From: Amoebidium appalachense
Lineage: Eukaryota; Ichthyosporea
Length of the DNA stretch: 64,000 bases
Direction of reading: 5' to 3'
Assembly (NCBI GenBank): GCA_963693365.1
Contig: CAVNZM010000001.1
Span: forward strand, 18,414,001-18,478,000
Shown here: positions 1-18,670 of the stretch, in pieces
Numbering within the stretch: position 1 is the stretch's first letter
How the letters are laid out: each line of letters starts with the position of its first letter
Made by a program: the position numbers and the translations under genes
The notes under the pieces: model-generated
Databases searched by the model: none
Told to the model about the DNA's origin: nothing
Seen by the model: the letters and a program-made list of their open reading frames with translations, nothing else

Positions 1-792
1 CGGGAGTGAAACGGGATAAAATAAAAAAAAATAAAATAAAATAAAATAAAAAAAATTCTTTGAATCGTATGCAAGGTTTATAAGCAGGTGAATATTTATT
101 TAATACCTAAATATATATTAAAATAATTTTATGGTAGAAAGATGTTAGTTTTGTGTAACACAATACCTGCTTAACTCTTTATTGATTCATGAGGTGTCCT
201 CTGCTACAACAATTGATGAGGTAGGTTTAGGGAGCTACGTGATAAATTATGGAATGCGTCATAAGCGTGAGCCTCGGAGCACGGCCCTCTGAAAACATTC
301 TTCTCGAGGACCACGCTCGGAGACACACCGGACAGGGCAACTGCGGCGAGACGTGACACAAATGGTGACACTGCAGGCGGACTTTCACCTGCTGAACTTG
401 CCCTTTTCGTTCGCCGTTCCACAGAACTCACACAAGTAGGTCATTCTTATCAATAGGTACCCGCGTGTTGTTGCTAGATTTTGACATCCTTTACACAATG
501 CAGCAATAGATCATGAACGAACATACAGCTCTTAAGCAGCGACCGTCACTAAATGTTTTCAGAGTCAGATCTCGCGAAGTTGGCACACGCAAAAATACGC
601 ATCAACCCTGGAGTCATTCAGAATCAATCACTTGTGCCCACCGCCATACACACAGGTGCAGGGAAAGCTCTAGTTAGGATTGATACCAAAGTTTAGATTA
701 TGTTTTCCCACAGAGACCCTTTTATTGCCTCATTCTAGCACTTATCCATCGCGCATTTCTGTCACTTGCTCTCGCCTCCGCGATATACCACC
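1..792. other. 5' spacer upstream of the fucosyltransferase gene
   Basis: The stretch begins with A-rich DNA (poly-A with T interruptions, first ~60 bases) and continues as AT-rich, moderately complex sequence. I see no exon with supported splice sites and no convincing TATA box. It probably holds the promoter and 5' leader of the fucosyltransferase gene that starts at 793. Short open frames on either strand here lack codon character and were not called. Confidence 0.4.
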
Positions 793-6496
<5,704 letters not shown>

Positions 6497-7251
6497 GCCA
6501 TTATTGTTTATTGGCGGCTGATCTGTACAGCATGCGCATTTTTTTTCTCCCCGATGTGTGCGATAATGGCACTAGTATGGGTAGTATTCCATGTGTTTGT
6601 GTGTGTGTATAGGGGGGGGGGGGGGGGGGGGGGTATATATGTTCGTTAAATCAATGTGTTTGTGTGGCAGTGGCTGGTAACTTTGTCCAGTAGTGGTATT
6701 GTAAGGTGCCATTTTGTATGGAGAAATAGACTTGAGGGATGGTTGGGTGGGTGGGTGAGTGTGTGGGTGAAGTGGGGATAATGGGTGGGTGTGTGTGTTT
6801 GGGGGGGGGGGGGTGGGGGGAGGGGGGAGGGGGGGAGGGGAGGGGGGAGGGGGGGAGGGGGGTGCATTAAAGCAGGGCATGTTGTGTGTGGCCAGAGGGG
6901 CGGACAGCTTTGATTCCGAACACATCATTGCTCGTAGGTTATTGTGTAGCCGAAATTCGTGAATGAGTTATGATTATCTTATGACTTATAATCTGAGTGA
7001 TATCTTGAATAGGGATCATCACAGCACACCACTTCAGTGGTGTGCACATCATATGACCACGATATATATAGAGATTGTCATTGTGTACATAGAAGTGCAG
7101 CAGATGTGTACGTTTACACGAATCGCACAGTGTGTAGCTCAGACTCAGGCAGCCCAGACACATCTGTACATAACAACATAGGCATGATGCCATCGTACAG
7201 CGCAACACAAGGAAGATCGTTCATTGTGCATGAAGCCTCACGAGCCAGTAG

Positions 7252-7293
<42 letters not shown>

Positions 7294-7679
7294 CCAAACC
7301 AAAAAAGAAAGAAAGAAAGAAAGAAACACGTGCCACACACACCTCACACCCCCCACTCACCCACCCACTTCACAGCCCCCCTCATGATGTGCTCTGTATC
7401 GTTCACGTGTCCCGTGAGTGCACTCCTTTTCCTTTTCTTTTCTTTTTTTTTTTTTCAGTGGCGGGGTGATGGGGAGGATTGTTGTTTGTATTTTGATTTT
7501 GGTCACCTTTTGTGGTTAGTTTCTTCATGTCTCCAGGCCGCCTTCAACTCCATATCTCCCCCTCCCCAACTTCAAAAAGATGATCCCAGTTTTCAACACC
7601 ACCACCAGCACCTATACATACGACTACTACCGGTCAGCAGTCTCTGGCGCAATCTATTTAATAATAGTTCTCACTCCGT

Positions 7680-7750
<71 letters not shown>

Positions 7751-8900
7751 GTAAGCGCGCACAGACACAGGCACAGGCACAAGCACACTAACACGCACAC
7801 ACACACACACACACATCTCAACACGCACACACACACCCACATACACACATACACACACACACACACACACATACACACTGTGACACACACACGCACATGC
7901 ACACGCACATGCACACACACACACATGTGCAGATCTCAATGTCTAGGTGGGTCTCTTTGAAATAGATAGATCGACCAGAGATGCATAGGACCTAGCATTC
8001 ACAGACATAATGATACACGGATTGTTACACGCACTCCGTTAATCCTGGATATATTGGGCACTGGATATAACTGTCACCAAGTATATGAAAACTTGAATCA
8101 AACTTGTCAAAACTAGCAGTGTTTTCTCTGTACACGGTAAACAAATCAGCCCCCATATCTAGTCTGGAGCCCCAAGGTGTGCAATCCTCGACAACCGTGT
8201 TTCTCTGGTTTGACAAAACGATAAGTAATAGCGTTTAAATTTCGGACAAATAGATTGTCGGCAAAATCCCGTGTGATGCCCAGGCGTGTGTGTGTGTAAG
8301 GCTGGGCGAAACTGTAACAAAAGTGGAATTCAATAATGGCGGGCATAAAAAGTCTGGAGTCGTGTTAATAACACAAATCAAAGCGGAAAACGAAAAGAAT
8401 ATACCAAACTAGAGAACGTACTTAGTCAGGCTAAAGGGAACGGTTTGCGGGATGTCACAAAAGAAAAGTTGAAGCGTACCACAGCAACACGAATCATTCA
8501 ACCCCTCCCATTTCAATTTGCTCTATGCAGTTCATCCTCGTTAAAAAAAAAAAACCTGTTGTATAGGGATGATGGTGAAAGGAACGAAACAGCAAGAATA
8601 CATGTGATAACGTATTTGATCGGAGAACAAGAGGAAAATACAACATACATTCTGAACAAGTCACCCGAGCAAATAACCAACCCGTATATATATAGTTACC
8701 GAAAAATTGAGAGTGCGCATGAGTTTGACAGCAAAAAACAACCTTTGTATCTCGCTAACCGAAGAACAGTAATTATTGACCACTGCAACGTCTAGACGGA
8801 TTTATGTTCGATCGTGACAACTTGAAACAAGATTTGCTTTAAACATAAACCCCACGAGCATATCCGTGAGATAGATATATCGCACGCGAGTATATCCACA
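6497..8900. other. Convergent intergenic region between fucosyltransferase and PDZ gene
   Basis: This separates the 3' ends of two convergent genes. It contains G runs at 6613-6633 and 6800-6860, C runs at 7255-7291, a (CA)n array at 7681-7925 and AT-rich DNA at 8000-8900. A 33-codon ATG frame at 7580-7681 ends in a hydrophobic segment and could be a stray membrane-protein exon, but no partner exon with matching phase was found. Nothing else here is supported as a gene. Confidence 0.5.
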
Positions 8901-9460
8901 TCAATAGTAATTTGACTTTGCAATATCCCCGACATGTGTGTTGCGCATCATGGTGACGAATACGACATAGTCGAGCACCACCAACTTCACAATGTCCCCG
9001 GCATCCCGGAACATATCTCGGATAGCATCGTCGGCAACACCCACACAGTTCTGCCCGTTGATGGATATCTGCAAATAAAAATTATTTTCAGGAAAAAACA
9101 TTTGTAGGAGAATATTCAGGAACCAGTGCGAGGATGTGTGTGCTTGCTGGGTGCGTTTGTGGCTGGGTGTGCAGGTGTGTGCATGCACAATTGTGGCCTG
9201 ATATGGAGTGTGGTTATGGCTATGTATGCTTTGTAAGAAACGGAGATGAGGCTACGGCAGATAGGACGGGTAGGTCAGTGCGAGTCTATGTGTATCTGTT
9301 CGTGTGTGTGTTCGTGTGTGTGTTCGTGTGTGTGTGTGTGTGTGTGTGTGCGTGTGTGTGTGTGCGTGTGTGGGTGTGTGGGTGTGTGTATGTGTATGTG
9401 TTTGTGTTCGTGTGTGTGTATGTGTACGTTATACACGTGTCTGTGTGTGTGTGCGTGTGC

Positions 9461-9491
<31 letters not shown>

Positions 9492-10932
9492 GGGGGGAGG
9501 GGGGGAGGGGGGGGGGAGGGGGGAGGGGGGGGGGCTTTTTAGAGTACGAAGTACACATTCATGATGGACAACACTGGCAACACATCAGTGCATAGTGCAA
9601 AGTCCACATAAAGAATATGGAGCATAAGCGCCCTGGGGGGAGGGGGGGGGGAAGGAGGGAGAAGGGATGGAGGGGCAGAATAATCCACACACAGTGCAAA
9701 TTGGACACCACACGAGCATTTAGACACTGACATATGAACACAAACACAAAAATTGTGCAACATAACAGTGTGTGATGTTATGCCCCTGCTCGTATCCGTT
9801 TATGTGAGCGTCATGGGATAGTGGTCTGCCGAGGGGAAAGAACGGCCGGACGGATGGGCAGGCGGGCGGATGGGATGGGGGGCTGGGTGGTTTTTTTTTT
9901 TTTTTTTTTTTTTTTGGGGGGGGGGGGGGGGGGGAGGGGGGGGAGGGGGGGGGGGGGGGAGGGGGGGGGGGGGGGTCAACTGACCAGACAGTGGTTTTCG
10001 GGGACGCCATTTTCTGCAGCGAGAGAGCCAGTGCTGACTTTCATGATTACACCACCCTTGATGAACATCCCCAGCTGTAAGTGCATGCACGTGTCAGTGT
10101 TTAAATAGAAAGGTGGTGTGACTTGGAAGTATTTCATTCGCTTATGATCATACGTGTTGGAGAATGTGGCATGCCCTCATTGGTTAATTGCAGATTCACG
10201 TGTGGCACAACAAGAAAACAACCCCAAAGGTAACATACGGGAAGAAGGACCGTTTTCGGGCAAAAAACTTCGATAAAATGAATTGGCACCTGACAACACA
10301 TACAATACATGTGATCACCTCCACCAAACCAAAGCAAAACATTCCCATTGTGATCACACGACGCCACCCCCTGTTCATATTCGCTGAGGTGCTATGACGC
10401 CAACTACATGTGATGCACACACCTTTCTCTGGCCATTAGCAGGCACCTCAAGTGCATATCTCTTAAAGTGTTGGCAGGGCCGCAGCAGCAATGTGGCCCT
10501 AACGAACTCCCTTATGATCTCCTGAGCCTCTATGGCTGTGTGGCCAAGCATCTCCTGGCCGTTGACTAGAACCACCTCGTCACCAATGCGGAGTTTGGCC
10601 TGGGTGGGTGGTGAATAGGCGGTGGGGGTTTAGGTTGCGGTGTGTGGTAAGAGCTAACACATTGATAATGGATAGTGTGATGCGGAGATGCAGAAAGAAC
10701 CCACAATGAGAACACAGCAGACAACATCTTTACAAGGAAGCTCAGGTCGTCGACAGAACCCATGTCTCGGCCCATTTGGCGTGTGCCGGAGAGGGGGCGG
10801 GAGGGGAAGGGGGGAGGGGGGTAGGGTGGGAAGAGGGGGGAGGGGGGAGGGGGGGGGAGAAGTGCAAGAATTGAGGTGGAGTAAGGGGTTGGAAATTTTT
10901 CCATGCTACCTCCAGGTTTCCTCTCAGTTTGT

Positions 10933-11027
<95 letters not shown>

Positions 11028-11083
11028 TGTGTATGTGTGTGTGTGTGTGTGCGTGTGTGTATGTGTGTATGTGTGTGTGTGCA

Positions 11084-11141
<58 letters not shown>

Positions 11142-11188
11142 GTTCCTTGTGTGTGTGTGTATGTGTGCGCGTGTGTGCATATGTGCAT

Positions 11189-11255
<67 letters not shown>

Positions 11256-12740
11256 CGTGCGCGTCTGTGTGCGTGCGCGCGTGTGTGTGCGTGCGGGTGC
11301 ATGTCTGTGTGCCTGTGTGTGTGTGCGTGTGTGTGTTTGTGTGTGTGTATGTGTTACCCATACCCGTGAAGCCGGGGAGTTCTTAGCACAGCACGTGACG
11401 TAGATGCGGCCATCGTAGTCACTGATTGCAAACCCAAAGCTGTCGGCCTGGTCCTTCACAAGCTCAACCTCCCGGCACCTGAAGTATGTGGGTGAGTGTT
11501 AGTACTGTGTGCATGAAGGGTGTTTGCTGTAAATTACTGTTTACCTTTGGTAGAGGAGAAACATGGGCCGGGGGAAAGAAATGGGGGGAGGGGGGGGGGG
11601 GTATAATGTGTATTCAGAAAGGTAATAATGTGCTACAGAGTACGGAGTGCTCACTAAGGAGGGGAGGGTGGGCGGGGGGGAGGGGGGGGGGGGGGGGGGT
11701 TGAATGCCGAACACGGTACGAAGTACGCGTACACGAAGGACACATGCAAAGGCAAACATTCAAGTATGCAACATAGCCATGCGCACAGTATGCGTCATAA
11801 GCAGAGCCCATCCTCAGGGAGGCCCCAAGTCATCAATTGCGTCTGAGTTTCGACCCTTAGCCCGCGTATATACGACTCTCCAACTCAGACAGCAGCATCA
11901 ACTGAACTTGGGAGAGTCAACCCGTTTTGATCGAAGACGAGCAGGGTTGCTTATGCAAGCAAGGTGAGCAAAACGGTGAATATGTGTGTGCAAACTAATG
12001 CAGTGCAGCAAAAAATGTGTATGTGCTTACAGATGCACGACACAGAGCAACCATGCCCGGTTGCATGGAAGTAGGGGAGGGGGGGGGGGGGGGGGGGGGG
12101 GGAGTATGTGGGAGGATAAACACCATACACGTGCCCTATTGCACAATATGCACGTGGTGCATCAAATTTCGTTTTCGCTCGTTTTTGGCAGGGTCAAGAA
12201 GGTTGAACACAACACCACCTACCCATCCAATGGAGAACCGGGGCGAGAGCGTGTTGATGTGATGGATGTGCGGGAATCCTCATCCCCGTTCTTACTTGGA
12301 AGGAGAGGGGTGGAGTTAACCCGTCGTAGGTTGAAGTATTCGTCAAGTTGGCTGAAGGAAAAGCTCAGGGATACAACGGATTGCTGGTCCTCTGAGGTCT
12401 CCGAGTAGTTGTCTTGTTCGTCTTCGTCAAAACGACGGATTTTTGGCGTCTGCGCGCATGATACATAATAATTCAGAATTGTGATGAAGTGCAAGCCTGA
12501 AAAATTGGCGAATAGGTGCTCGTGTCCATGTTGTCTCCCCTAAGACCTTGAGTAGTGAACCTACTGATGATGCTTGTGCAAATGGCTTGTTGAATTGAAA
12601 AGCTACACTGTGATATCAATTTCCTAATATTATTTCAAGATGCGACTCCAGGAAACACTAAACGGGGTTTCTAGCTATATTTACACGGCTATTTAGCATC
12701 CCGCGAGGTGCAAACTGAGAAATTAAATCAGAGTGCCTCC

Positions 12741-12773
<33 letters not shown>

Positions 12774-12847
12774 TTTTTTTGGGGGGGAAAGGGGATCTAT
12801 GTGTTGGAGGAAGTGGAGTTGTGGTGCCGCCGGTGTGATGGGAAAAA

Positions 12848-12883
<36 letters not shown>

Positions 12884-13195
12884 AGTAGGAGGGACTACGA
12901 CAAACAGCGAAGAAAACTCGCAGGACAATAACACGTAGAATTAACAACGAGCAAGGGGCAACAGATGCACAGCCCATTTCCTCGGTCAAAGGGTGAGGTG
13001 GGGATCAGGGAGGAGAGGGAATTGTGTGTGTCTCTATATGTTTGTGTGTGTGTGTGTGTGTGCGTGTGTGAGCGTGTGTGTATGTGTGTGTGCGCGGGTA
13101 CGCGTATCGATTTTTTGGACGGGTTTGCATGTCTCATAAGAGTAATAAAATGCATGAACACCTGGCATACAGAAACACAGTCTGCATGGTGTGCT

Positions 13196-13274
<79 letters not shown>

Positions 13275-14395
13275 ATGGGTGGGGGGGTCTGGAATGCCAT
13301 GCATAAAACGGGTTAGTAAGTGACAACGAAGGAACAAGGTGGGATGTGCCAAGTTGTGAGGTATTTTCATGTGGATAGCCCTAAGTCCCAATTCCATGGT
13401 GCGTGTGTGTCGCTGTTGTATTGTATGTGCGGGTGCACACACTGTTCTGATTATTCTTATGTGCTTGCACATACATAATAGTGTGTTGTATCTGTGCATG
13501 TGTGTGCATGTACACCGCAAGTAGGTGCAAATGCTGAAGTAAGTACGTGTGGATGGGTAGGCTGGGTGCACGGGTGGACTGGGAGTATTCATGCATGTGT
13601 GTCTATGTACTTGTTCTATGTGTTCACAGATGTGGCAGTGTCTGTAACGCTATTTGTGCTGCACGAGCCTCCCCTCCCCCCCCCCCCTGCCCCTCCCCAC
13701 CCACTCCTAGCCCCCAACATCTCTTCGACCCTCCCTGCCCTTTCCAACGGGCAGCAAATGCTTTTGTGTAGTGTAATGCGAGAGACTACAATAAGGTATG
13801 CAAATGGGATAATGGTTGCAATAGATACGCTGGTTGCATATGTGGTCAACACATTGAAAAACCCATACATGCCCAAATCTGTTTCATCTATGTTAGCTAC
13901 TCGGTTGGACCCACAAGCCCGAAAACAGAAAAAACCAAAACTTGTAGGACGTGAGTGCATACGTGCAAGCCTCTATTAGTCCTTAACAATTTTATAAACA
14001 CATGAATATTGTACAGAGCATTTGTGAAAGCGGGATTAGTATTTTCTCACCTGGGCCGGATCTTGGTCGTCGAGATCTATGGACTCCATGTGTGTGTTTG
14101 AGATCTTTCTCGTTGACAAAATAGGTGAGCCTGGACAACTGCTTGTATAGCTACTGTGCACGGTGTTATCACTGTGTTTAGACTTAAGGCCTCCGCTGGG
14201 ACGATGTTTAAGGCTCATTCTTAGGTTTTGGGTTTTGGAGAAGAGCCCGTCCGGCGATCGGTGTGGTTTTGGGCTACGTGGTGAGAGCTTTGGTGACGTG
14301 GGTGGGGAGGCAACGATGTGATGTAGCTGGTCAGCACTGGCGCTCTGAAGGGTGTGGAGGCGCCTTACTGTTTGGGGAGAAACGGCGGAAGACAT
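8901..14395 (-). CDS. Syntenin-like tandem PDZ scaffold protein, 6 exons
   Basis: Adaptor predicted to bind C-terminal tails of membrane proteins at the plasma membrane or endosomes. Exons on the minus strand: 14395-14051, 12449-12223, 11478-11364, 10599-10423, 10074-9985, 9068-8901. Phases join exactly and give 373 aa. Residues 1-188 are Ser/Pro/Thr-rich and probably disordered. PDZ1 (about 190-275) carries the SFGFAI carboxylate-binding loop, [15 protein letters not shown] and LVNGQ. PDZ2 (about 276-360) carries [16 protein letters not shown] and ISINGQN, then a short tail ending KSNYY. The two domains are nearly back to back with no real linker, and order, spacing and motifs (KDQ, NSPAS, INGQN) match animal syntenin-1/2. 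The start is the first ATG of exon 1; an upstream non-coding exon is possible. Introns hold GT/CT arrays and two dispersed elements. Family call is strong; ligands are unknown. Confidence 0.87.
9536..9637 (-). repeat. Dispersed ~110-bp intronic element, copy 1
   Basis: Read on the minus strand this contains the shared series GCATATTCTTTATGTGG, TTTGCACTATGCA, then TGTGTACTTCGTACTCT, ending against a C run (G run on plus). It lies in the last intron of the syntenin-like gene (9069-9984), in the same sense as the gene. Confidence 0.7.
10937..11357. repeat. (CT)n followed by (GT)n array in PDZ-gene intron
   Basis: About 75 bp of pure CT repeat (10937-11010) joins about 345 bp of GT-rich repeat with GCGC islands. 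It occupies intron 3 of the syntenin-like gene (10600-11363) and ends only a few bases from exon 3. Confidence 0.95.
11698..11819 (-). repeat. Dispersed ~110-bp intronic element, copy 2
   Basis: On the minus strand it begins CCTGAGGATGGGCTCTGC, continues through ACTTGAATGTTTGCC and GCGTACTTCGTACC, and ends GCATTCAAC before a long C run. It lies in intron 2 of the syntenin-like gene, sense orientation. It is the best match to the copies at 24378 and 62425. Confidence 0.75.
12740..12881. repeat. Poly-C and poly-G tracts in PDZ-gene intron 1
   Basis: A C run of about 30 bases (12743-12772) and a G run of about 33 bases (12848-12881) sit 75 bases apart and could pair as a C:G hairpin in the intron 1 transcript. 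Confidence 0.85.
13197..13273. repeat. (GT)n microsatellite in PDZ-gene intron 1
   Basis: Pure GT repeat of about 75 bp within the long first intron (12450-14050) of the syntenin-like gene. Confidence 0.95.
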
Positions 14396-16694
14396 TTTTT
14401 CTGTTGTATACAAGTAATTATGCGACCAGGACGACAAAAACTGGTTGTGCTGTAACGAAAACGTAGAAGCAGATCTATCCTGTGGATCCGGGTGACGTTT
14501 CTGTGCTATTTGATCCAAGGAATGAAATTCACTAAAAAAAACTACCTTACCAGTTGGCAGCAACTTTGTAGTAATTGCTTTTAAGGAGATTTTGTGTAGT
14601 GTTACTACTGCATTCCGAACGTCAAGTACCAGATCTTGGATCTTGGACCCTCGAATCCTCTAAAATGTTTCCGCTAACTTAGCAAGAGTGCCTCAAACGT
14701 TTCAGCAACCGCTTTTCCACTTTCTAAATTAACACTGTGTACTACGTAACAATAAAAATCTACGTATGAGCTAACTAGACGTTTTTTGTGCATTACCACA
14801 ATAGCTTCTCAGGTTCTACTTTTTGCTTTCCTGTGTGTTGTTCGCTTCAGGTTCAGACTGGGGGTAAAGATGTTGCAAACTGACAGAGATAAACCCCATC
14901 TCATCGGTGTGATCTAATCTTTTCTATCGTGTAAAAATCCAAACAAAATGCGTAAGGGGGTTGTAATATTGAGATTTATAGATCTATTTCTGGGTACCAA
15001 CTTTTACAACTTTCAAATTTCACACTTTGTTTCAGTAAACTTTGGTCCACATTTTTCGAACCTGTGGAATGCGTGTGATTGGTTCAACGCGCACCGTTTT
15101 TCGAGCTACGGGGGCGGTGTGGACCACGGGCAGCTACGTTACAACTTCAAAACGAGAACAACACAGCTTGCAACCGTTGAAGAAGAAACAAAGGAACAAA
15201 AAAAAAAAAGAGGAAAGAAAGAAAGTGTTCTTTATGCAGGCAAGCACTTACTGTGTTTTAGGTTTAAGTTAGTGTTTTTAAAGTTCATGTTTTGCACACT
15301 TGCGATGCAAGTGCACCAATGTGCAAACGGGCAGCCATGTGAAAATTATGTGATCACCTTGTCTGATTCCGACCATGGTGAGCTGGTAGCACAGAGTGGA
15401 AAGCTTTAGCTACATGACTCTACTAGCATATCGGCTGTTTGGCATTGATTGTGCGTGAGCTAGTTCTTCTGTTGTTGGTCTTGTTGAAATAGCGGCAATG
15501 GACGGCAGAAGGCCCTTTTCCTCTGGTGTTGATAGTAACTTTCTTTGTGCCTGGGCACAGGCATGGTGCATGAACATGACGTTAGTCAGTCTCAAACTGA
15601 AAGAGTACCTAATAAATTTGAGTTGGAAGGCTTGAGGCTTATGAGTAATTTCAAGCTACCAGCCAAACGGAACACGTGGTGTCATCCTTTTTCCAAGCAT
15701 CTTGGACTGGGTGTGGTTTTGGAGTGCGGACATGTGTCACGTTGCTGAGATGACCGTGTGTCCATGGCAGCACGTGTAAGATCTACAATGTTAGTTTGTG
15801 TACTGTAAACGTGTGGATATTTCTGTAGGGGAGTGAGTTTAGAAGGTGTGTACGTGTAAAAACATCTCTGTGTGCACGTGTGTGCTGGTCTGAGGCAGAG
15901 CGGGACGAGGGGTGCCTAGTTGTGAGTGTAGTGTGACTAGGTGTGTAAGGGTGTCTATGTAAAAGTTACCGTATGTGTATGTGGTGCAGAGCACGTGTAT
16001 AATGACTGCCCTGTATGTGGTGCCTTGCGTATGAATGATGGTGTGAGAGTCGCGGTGTCGGGGTGTGTGTGTGTGGGTGCGGGCGGGTGTGTTTGTGTGC
16101 CTGTGACCCATGTGCACATGTGCGGGTGCGGTGCATTCACGTCCACACACACACAGGGTACGTACACATCTACACATGCGTTCTCACACGCGTGTGGTTT
16201 CGTGTGTACTGCTCACTGAGACCGACTTGCACACATTACAGGGAACATTGCGTCCACACCCACCAACACAAACACATACTCACCACACTCAGGGGTGCCC
16301 GTGTGTGGGTGCAAAACTTTCACACATATATGCACACACGGCCGCCGCACGACACACAAACAAACAACACCGACACACACAGCACAGAATCGTACAAAAC
16401 TGTATGTAGCATCAAACACAAACACAAAATCAAGCTTTGGCTCATACAAACATTTATGTGCTGCCAAGATTGACACCTTTCAATGCAAGAGTACACTCTG
16501 TCTGCTATTCCGTTTTATCAGACTGACCTCTTATCATAAAAAATGATACGAGGTCACATGGCACACAGGTTATGGAAGTATTCACGAGGAAAATTTGTGC
16601 AATTGATGACTATAGAAAATTGAAAGTTTGGAAGATTGGTGTCCAGATTTCCATTGGAAGCTCATTTAGTTGCATGAGAGTGAGGGAGGTGTGT

Positions 16695-16725
<31 letters not shown>

Positions 16726-17018
16726 GGGGAAGACAAGGCACGGGCGGGGCAAGGGGGAAAGGAGGAGAGGGGCGAGTTGGGGTTGGGATTAGGGCGGGGG
16801 GTTAGGGGGGGGGGGGGGTGGGGGAGGACGGGGAAGGGGGGGGGGGGGGGGGGGGTGTTATCTAAGAAACAAAATGTACATGTAGCCGGGCAGAGGGTCG
16901 GACTGGGAGCAGGCGAACTGGCAGATTGGACCGAAATGGAGGGGTTTGGAGGGAGATGGGGGGGGGGGGGGGGGGGGGGGGGGTATAGGCTGCCCACCTG
17001 GGTGGGAGAAAAGAACGG
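14396..17018. other. Gene-poor spacer upstream of the PDZ gene
   Basis: This is the 5' flank of the syntenin-like gene, with AT-rich DNA up to about 15.8 kb and then GT/CA-rich DNA and G runs (16709-16730, 16838-16856, 16960-16983). An ATG frame at 16572 of about 39 codons runs into a GT donor-like site, but I found no matching partner exon, so it is not called. No RNA gene was recognised. Confidence 0.4.
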
Positions 17019-17224
17019 ACACATATACCCCCACCGGATCCATCCCGGTTTTTTTTAGCTCGGGATAAATTCATACGGATGTGTTCGACCCATGCGAGAT
17101 AATCTAAATTCGGCGGGGTTCAAGCGTGAAGGGCGGGTAGGCTCTGGTAACTTCTGGTGTTAGGGTATCCGCCGTGTTCTCCGCGCGGCCCAACTTCGCG
17201 TTTGTTTGCTACCCAAAAGCTGAT
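17019..17224 (+). repeat. Left arm of a 206-bp inverted-repeat pair
   Basis: Almost perfect reverse complement of 18464-18670 (only a few mismatches, mainly in the T/A run). It starts ACACATATACCCCCACCGG and ends ACCCAAAAGCTGAT. With its partner it brackets about 1.24 kb, suggesting a foldback or MITE-like element. No transposase is present between the arms. Confidence 0.85.
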
Positions 17225-17514
17225 CGTTAAATTCGCTGAATGCAAACCATCATGCATGAATCAGTTGTAGTTCAGCTAAACGAGAAGCGCTCCACAGTAT
17301 CATAGCAGTTTTCTTCTGTGCATGTGCCCTTGTGTGGCTCGTGTATATGCAGGCAGCGAGACTCAGAGGGTACAAGCTGTAGTACTACGTATACTCACAC
17401 GGGCCTCCTTGTATTCCGACTGCAGCTGACCACGCGCACCGTGTGTTTACCAGTGTGCTATTTGAAGGAGTGCCATGCATGACGGTGTGCTGACACCCAC
17501 AGCTTGTGCACCTC

Positions 17515-17912
17515 ATTCTCCCTCTCTCTCTTCTCTCTCTCTTCTCTCTCTCCTCTCTCTCTCTTTCTCTCTCCCCGACACACACACACGCTCTCTCTCT
17601 TTTCTCCCTTTCACCTCCCTCTCTCGTCTCTCTTTTGCTCCTTCTCTCCGTCTCAGAGCTATCCTCTCAGAGTCTCTCTCTCTCTCTATATATATATATC
17701 TCGTTCACTCTCTCACTCACTCCCTGGCACTCACAGATTTCTGTCCCACACTCTCTCGCTCGCTCTAAACGAGTTTCTCTCACTCTCTCAGGCTCTCTCT
17801 CTCTCGGTCAGCCTCACACACCCTCACAAACACACACACACACAAACACAAACACAAACGCGCGCACACATGTACATACACAAACACACACACACACACA
17901 CACACACAGAGA

Positions 17913-18009
<97 letters not shown>

Positions 18010-18158
18010 ACACACACTCTTTCTCTAGAGTCTCAGAGTCTTTCTCAACAGCCTCACACCGTACACACACACTCATCCATGCAACTGCAACAAAACGCAC
18101 ACATCTTAAGCAATCGCTCCTCTCTCTCTTTCTCTTTCTCTCTCTCTCTCTCTCTCCG

Positions 18159-18195
<37 letters not shown>

Positions 18196-18310
18196 CTTTC
18201 TCTCTCTCTCTCTCTAGTTGCCCCCCGTCATTCTCTCTCACACACAGAGTAACACACACACTCACAACACACACTCCCTCTCTCTCTCTCTGTCCCCCTC
18301 TTTCTCCCTC
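17515..18310. repeat. CT/GA and CA simple-repeat block between the inverted-repeat arms
   Basis: Imperfect (CT)n with TC-rich interruptions, a CA block, a pure (GA)n run (about 17915-18005) and more (CT)n. It has no protein-coding character. It fills most of the space between the two 206-bp arms. Confidence 0.9.
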
Positions 18311-18393
18311 TCGAGATCCCTCAACCAATACTAAAATCAGATTCTTCACTCTATCAGTTTCATACTGCCCCTCACACACCGGGTCCGGAGATC

Positions 18394-18500
18394 TGCTAGG
18401 CATTAGTTTTCGGGTAGCAAACAAACGCATAGTTGGGTTTACACGGACACACGACGGCTAGGCATCAGCTTTTGGGTAGCAAACAAACGCGAAGTTGGGC
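18394..18500 (+). repeat. Short direct repeat overlapping the right inverted-repeat arm
   Basis: The segment at 18394-18437 is repeated imperfectly at 18455-18500; both contain GGGTAGCAAACAAACGC. The second copy overlaps the inner end of the right arm, so the arm end was locally duplicated. Confidence 0.75.
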
Positions 18501-18670
18501 CGCGCGGAGAACACGGCGGCTACCCTAACAACCAGAAGTTACCAGAGCCTACCCGCCCTTCACGCTTGAACCCCGCCGAATTTAGATTATCTCGCATGGT
18601 CGAACACATCCGTATGAATTTATCCCGAGCTAAAAAAAAAACGGGATGGATCCGGTGGGGGTATATGTGT
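18464..18670 (-). repeat. Right arm of the 206-bp inverted-repeat pair
   Basis: Reverse complement of 17019-17224, ending GGGGGTATATGTGT on the plus strand. See the left arm. The near identity of the arms implies recent origin or ongoing homogenisation. Confidence 0.85.

Noticed and set aside
8445-8795. 116-codon plus-strand frame in the convergent spacer
   Set aside because: No ATG at the start, no recognisable domain, AT-rich composition like its surroundings.
14948-15409. 153-codon plus-strand frame upstream of the PDZ gene
   Set aside because: Lys-rich low-complexity centre and no recognisable motif; lies in the likely promoter region of the divergent gene.
16572-16689. Possible first exon (MEVFTRKICAIDD...) ending at a GTGTGT donor
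   Set aside because: No in-phase acceptor or following exon could be found before the inverted-repeat element.
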